Positions 6,469 to 8,779 of a stretch of 8,779 nucleotides of DNA are shown one piece after another. Location: assembly GCA_947383875.1 (NCBI GenBank), contig CANDEX010000064.1, forward strand, positions 1-8,779. Reading direction: 5' to 3'. Each line of letters opens with the position of its first letter. The first letter of the stretch is position 1. The translations under genes were made by a program, and so were the position numbers. The stretch is from an uncultured Azospirillum sp. (GTDB lineage Bacteria; Pseudomonadota; Alphaproteobacteria; RF32; CAG-239). A model generated the notes under the pieces. It was not told the origin of the DNA. It searched no databases and saw only the letters and a list, made by a program, of their open reading frames with translations.

Positions 6469-6505
6469 AACGGGCAGCAATAACAATTGCCGCCCGTTCT
6501 TTTAT
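6469..6505 (+). terminator. Terminator after the capsid gene
   Basis: AACGGGCAGCAA (6469-6480) pairs with TTGCCGCCCGTT (6487-6498) around a 6-base loop, giving a 12-bp stem with one A-C mismatch. TTCTTTTAT follows. It lies 14 bases after the capsid stop and before the next gene. It probably stabilises the capsid-containing mRNA and lowers transcription of the connector and tail genes, unless read-through or antitermination overrides it. No promoter was recognised between it and the next gene. Confidence 0.85.
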
Positions 6506-6533
6506 ATCACTAACTAAATAAGGATTAAAAAAA

Positions 6534-7100
6534 ATGGATGCAGATTTCGCGATGTTTCAGGAATTGTTAAATAATTCAAAAACGGAAGAAGGCGTTTGGG
6601 CCAGATTTTATGACCGTTCGGTAAAAACTGAACAGATTGGCAAAGACGGGCTGCCTGTGTTTGAAAATCGTACTTTTGTAGAAATTCGTACAAAAAACAA
6701 CACTACCGATATTTATGACCAGCCGGCTGACCAAGAAAAAATTAAACGTTTCCCGGTGGAATATCAGCGTTATAAAATTGAGAAAAAGCAAAATGATAAT
6801 GGTTCTCCTATTAATCAATTTGCTTTTTTGGATGCGGCGCAGATTGATAGTCTGCGGGTTCGCGGGATTTTTACGGTTGAGACTTTGGCGGAATTGCCCG
6901 ATGACAAAGCCAAAGATTTGAACATTACGACTGAACGCAATCTGGCTAAGAAATTTTTGGATAATGCCAAAGATAATAAGGCGTTGGTTGAGTGGGAAAA
7001 GAAAGAAGCCGAATATACGGCAGAAATTGAAGCGTTGCAAAAGAAAATTGCTGAATTACAGGCAAAGCTTGAAGAAATGGCTACGGCCAGCAAAAAATAA
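6534..7100 (+). CDS. Conserved-looking phage protein with HhH-like segment and coiled coil
   Basis: This 188-residue protein has no assigned function. It is preceded by AAGGA at 6520-6524. Three parts can be seen. An N-terminal domain (about 21-80) contains FYDRSV, FVEIRTKN, DIYDQPADQE and KRFPVEYQRY; I recall this wording from proteins that sit right after the capsid gene in alphaproteobacterial podoviruses. Residues 101-130 (AAQIDSLRVRGIFTVETLAE and on to LPDD) look like the helix-hairpin-helix fold seen in DNA-binding proteins, with the central glycine at the turn. Residues 152-183 form a regular heptad coiled coil (YTAEIEALQKKIAELQAKLE). A virion accessory, decoration or DNA-contacting head protein would fit, but nothing proves it. 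It stands alone between a terminator and an mRNA hairpin. Confidence 0.75.
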   Translation: MDADFAMFQELLNNSKTEEGVWARFYDRSVKTEQIGKDGLPVFENRTFVEIRTKNNTTDIYDQPADQEKIKRFPVEYQRYKIEKKQNDNGSPINQFAFLDAAQIDSLRVRGIFTVETLAELPDDKAKDLNITTERNLAKKFLDNAKDNKALVEWEKKEAEYTAEIEALQKKIAELQAKLEEMATASKK

Positions 7101-7113
7101 GGTTGATTACTAT

Positions 7114-7142
7114 CCCGCTCCCTCATGCTTAAAGGGAGCGGG
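7114..7142 (+). promoter_or_regulatory. Stem-loop just before the adaptor gene's ribosome site
   Basis: CCCGCTCCCT (7114-7123) pairs perfectly with AGGGAGCGGG (7133-7142), a 10-bp GC-rich stem with a 9-base loop. No T-run follows on either strand, so it is not a classic terminator. The stem ends two bases before the Shine-Dalgarno AGGAG (7144-7148) of the next gene. It may be an RNA processing or stability element, or may keep the ribosome site exposed. The loop contains an ATG (7125) in frame with the next gene that lacks a ribosome site. Confidence 0.6.
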
Positions 7143-7154
7143 CAGGAGAGAAAG

Positions 7155-7868
7155 ATGAAGTCAATTTTGGAAATTTGTCAGGAAGTGGCGGATATTTCCG
7201 CAACCAAGAGGCCGGAAGATTTATTTGACCGCAATTCGCAGCATGAAGCCATTTGGCTATCAGTGGCCAAAATGGAATTGGATAACTTGTTGCGTTTTGG
7301 CGATTGGCAAGAACTGACCAAAGAGGGAGTATTGAGGACAGCTGCTAAAAAGACGAAATATATTATGTCTAATGTTGTGCCGGATTTTTATTCACTCCTG
7401 AACAATACTGTTTATGTTAAAGACGGACAGGAAAAGGTTATCGGTGCGATTACGCCTGAAGAATGGATGCGGGAAAAATATTTTAATTGTCCGGGTGCGG
7501 ACATTAAATTTAAGCTGCAAAACGGTATGATTAATTTTCTTACACCGCCGGCGGACGGATTAAAAATCGTCTTTCAATACCGCTCTAATAATATTGTGAT
7601 GGATGGCGGGACTTTTGAAGAGAAAAGCATATTAAGCAAAAACAGTGATATTCCTATTTTTGATGAGTATGTGGTAAAACTTGGCATTTTGTGGCGGTGG
7701 TATCGGCGGAATGGCTTGGATTATACAGAAGAATTTAATGAGTATGAGCGCGAACGCAAGCTTAAATTTGGCACTGGTTTGGCAACTAAGGATATTAATT
7801 TGGCTGGAAATTATTTTGAAGTGACTGATGAGCCGGTCTTTATTAATCCAGCGCCCCGGACAATGTGA
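7155..7868 (+). CDS. Head-to-tail adaptor (connector) protein
   Basis: This 237-residue protein probably docks under the portal ring and links it to the tail. The start is the ATG at 7155, with AGGAG at 7144-7148. The pattern matches a family I recognise from podoviruses (SU10-type or P22 gp4-like adaptors). An N-terminal helix SILEICQEVAD (3-13) leads to a second helix ending LLRFGDWQELTKEG (45-58). Then come VVPDFYSLLNNTVY (74-87), AITPEEWMREKY (98-109), a strand pair with NFLTPPADGLKIVFQYRSNN (127-146), and DEYVVKLGILWRWYRRNGLDYTEEF (170-194). The last contains the characteristic GL-DY helix. It lies between the post-capsid gene and the nozzle-like gene, as expected for a connector. The family call is from memory of sequence style. 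The head-tail junction role is well supported by position. Confidence 0.8.
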   Translation: MKSILEICQEVADISATKRPEDLFDRNSQHEAIWLSVAKMELDNLLRFGDWQELTKEGVLRTAAKKTKYIMSNVVPDFYSLLNNTVYVKDGQEKVIGAITPEEWMREKYFNCPGADIKFKLQNGMINFLTPPADGLKIVFQYRSNNIVMDGGTFEEKSILSKNSDIPIFDEYVVKLGILWRWYRRNGLDYTEEFNEYERERKLKFGTGLATKDINLAGNYFEVTDEPVFINPAPRTM

Positions 7869-7876
7869 GGTTTAAA

Positions 7877-8779
7877 ATGCAACAAAGACAGACGCAACGA
7901 GGCAATAAGTCTGGCAATTACACGTTGCCTTCGCCGGTGGGCGGGTTAAATGCCCGGGATTCGATTGACAAGATGGCACTGAGTGATGCCATTGTCATGG
8001 ATAATTATATTCCGCTTGACACCAAGGTGGTTTTGCGGCGCGGCTATCAGGAATATGCCCGTTTGAATGTTCCGGTTAAGACTTTGGTTGAATATAAAAA
8101 GCCGGGGGCAGACCGTTTAATTGCCATTGGCGGTGGAAAGGCTTGGAATTTAACATCTAAAGCCAATGTGACGGATTATGACGTCAGTTTTAAAGACAAT
8201 ACTTGTCAGACGATGCAATATAAAGACAGGTTGTTTTTTGTAAACGGTTATGACGTTCCGAAAGTTTTTTACGTAAACGAAAACGGGGAAGACGTTTTTG
8301 AGGACTGGGGGTTTACCCACGAAACGATTGTGCCGGAGCGGATGATTAATGTCAGCGTGTCAAAGCAGTTTTTGTGGTTTGTAGAGAAAGACAGCTTAAA
8401 GGCTTGGTATCCTTCTGTGGGCGGTAATACGGCAGGAGAGCTGGTTTATTTTGACCTTTCGGCGGTGGCAAGGTTTGGCGGCTATTTGGTAGCAGTATTG
8501 AACTGGACGCAGGATGGTGGGCAGGGAATTGACGATTTGACTGTCTTTTTAACATCGGAGGGCGAAGCGCTGGTTTATGCTGGTTCTAATCCGAATAATG
8601 CGGCAGATTGGGCGCTGCGCGGGGCGTATAAAATCAGCAAGCCTATCGGTTGGCGTTGCGCGATGCAGTATCAGGGAGATGTGGTTATTATCACTGAAGA
8701 CGGATATATTCCGCTGGCCAAAGCTTTGCCGTTGGAAAAGGCTAATGCTTCCCAGATTGCTTTTAGCGATAAAATCCGA
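7877..8779 (+). CDS. Tail nozzle / DNA-stabilisation-like protein (3' end outside window)
   Basis: An uninterrupted frame of 301 codons starts at the ATG at 7877, with GAGG at 7867-7870, and runs off the right edge with no stop. The N-terminus (LPSPVGGLNARDSI at 17-30, DAIVMDNYIPLDTKVVLRRGY at 37-57) matches a common podoviral family placed just after the adaptor. Those proteins contain repeated beta strands and form the tail nozzle or plug, comparable in role to P22 gp10. The remainder is rich in short alternating strands with aromatic and glycine turns (LIAIGGGKAWNLT, RLFFVNGYDVPKVFYV, QFLWFVEKDSLKAWYP, GDVVIITEDGYIPL). A beta-propeller-like or similar all-beta fold is likely. It starts eight bases after the adaptor stop. 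The role is inferred from position and family style, and the C-terminal half cannot be judged. Confidence 0.8.
   Translation, partial: MQQRQTQRGNKSGNYTLPSPVGGLNARDSIDKMALSDAIVMDNYIPLDTKVVLRRGYQEYARLNVPVKTLVEYKKPGADRLIAIGGGKAWNLTSKANVTDYDVSFKDNTCQTMQYKDRLFFVNGYDVPKVFYVNENGEDVFEDWGFTHETIVPERMINVSVSKQFLWFVEKDSLKAWYPSVGGNTAGELVYFDLSAVARFGGYLVAVLNWTQDGGQGIDDLTVFLTSEGEALVYAGSNPNNAADWALRGAYKISKPIGWRCAMQYQGDVVIITEDGYIPLAKALPLEKANASQIAFSDKIR

Noticed and set aside
6576..7040. Long - strand frame (154 codons) opposite the coiled-coil protein gene
   Set aside because: It is fully antisense to a well-supported gene with a good ribosome site. Its Phe/Ile/Asn/Arg-rich make-up is that of a reverse-strand shadow.
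7125..7154. Upstream ATG extending the adaptor protein by 10 residues
   Set aside because: It lies in the loop of a 10-bp hairpin with no ribosome site. The ATG at 7155 has AGGAG at proper spacing and gives the usual family N-terminus.
1..8779. CRISPR array, tRNA gene, insertion sequence or attachment-site repeat
   Set aside because: Reading both strands showed no regularly spaced repeats, no cloverleaf with CCA-type end, no transposase frame and no long direct repeat pair.

Overview
The window is the head-assembly (morphogenesis) module of a tailed double-stranded DNA bacteriophage or prophage, almost certainly with a short, podovirus-like tail. All convincing genes lie on the + strand and are packed with junctions of a few bases or short overlaps. 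No integrase, repressor, replication or lysis gene and no clear host gene is visible, so the sequence does not show whether this is a prophage or a free phage. The standard genetic code fits (TGA, TAA and TAG all end genes). Shine-Dalgarno sites are strong and purine-rich, which suits a Gram-negative, proteobacterial-type host. The wording of the portal, capsid, adaptor and nozzle-like proteins reminds me of podoviruses of Alphaproteobacteria, but that host guess comes from memory of families and not from a search.

Layout. Positions 1-485 are a non-coding leader apart from a possible divergent partial gene at the left edge (1-53, - strand). The leader holds three rho-independent terminators pointing to the right (190-224, 306-337, 425-449) and a candidate promoter (247-275) whose spacer contains a perfect DnaA-box 9-mer. 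The operon then runs: small terminase (486-980), large terminase (943-2265), a GroES-like co-chaperonin (2259-2522), portal (2525-4372), a small conserved-looking protein (4372-4593), scaffold (4577-5446) and HK97-fold major capsid protein (5474-6454). A strong terminator (6469-6505) follows the capsid gene. After it come a coiled-coil protein of unknown role (6534-7100), a head-to-tail adaptor (7155-7868), and a tail nozzle / DNA-stabilisation-like protein that runs off the right edge (7877-8779).

How the genes fit together. Scaffold and portal nucleate a procapsid from the capsid protein. The phage-borne GroES homologue probably pairs with host GroEL to fold the capsid protein or another head protein. 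The terminase recognises concatemeric DNA and pumps it through the portal. The adaptor and nozzle-like protein then close the vertex and begin the short tail. There is no prohead protease gene between portal and capsid and the scaffold is a separate gene, so assembly looks P22/T7-like and not HK97-like.

The most notable points are the co-chaperonin inside the packaging/head operon and the promoter-plus-stacked-terminator leader, which resembles a late operon controlled by processive antitermination. I see no wholly new system such as a defence island, retron or CRISPR array.
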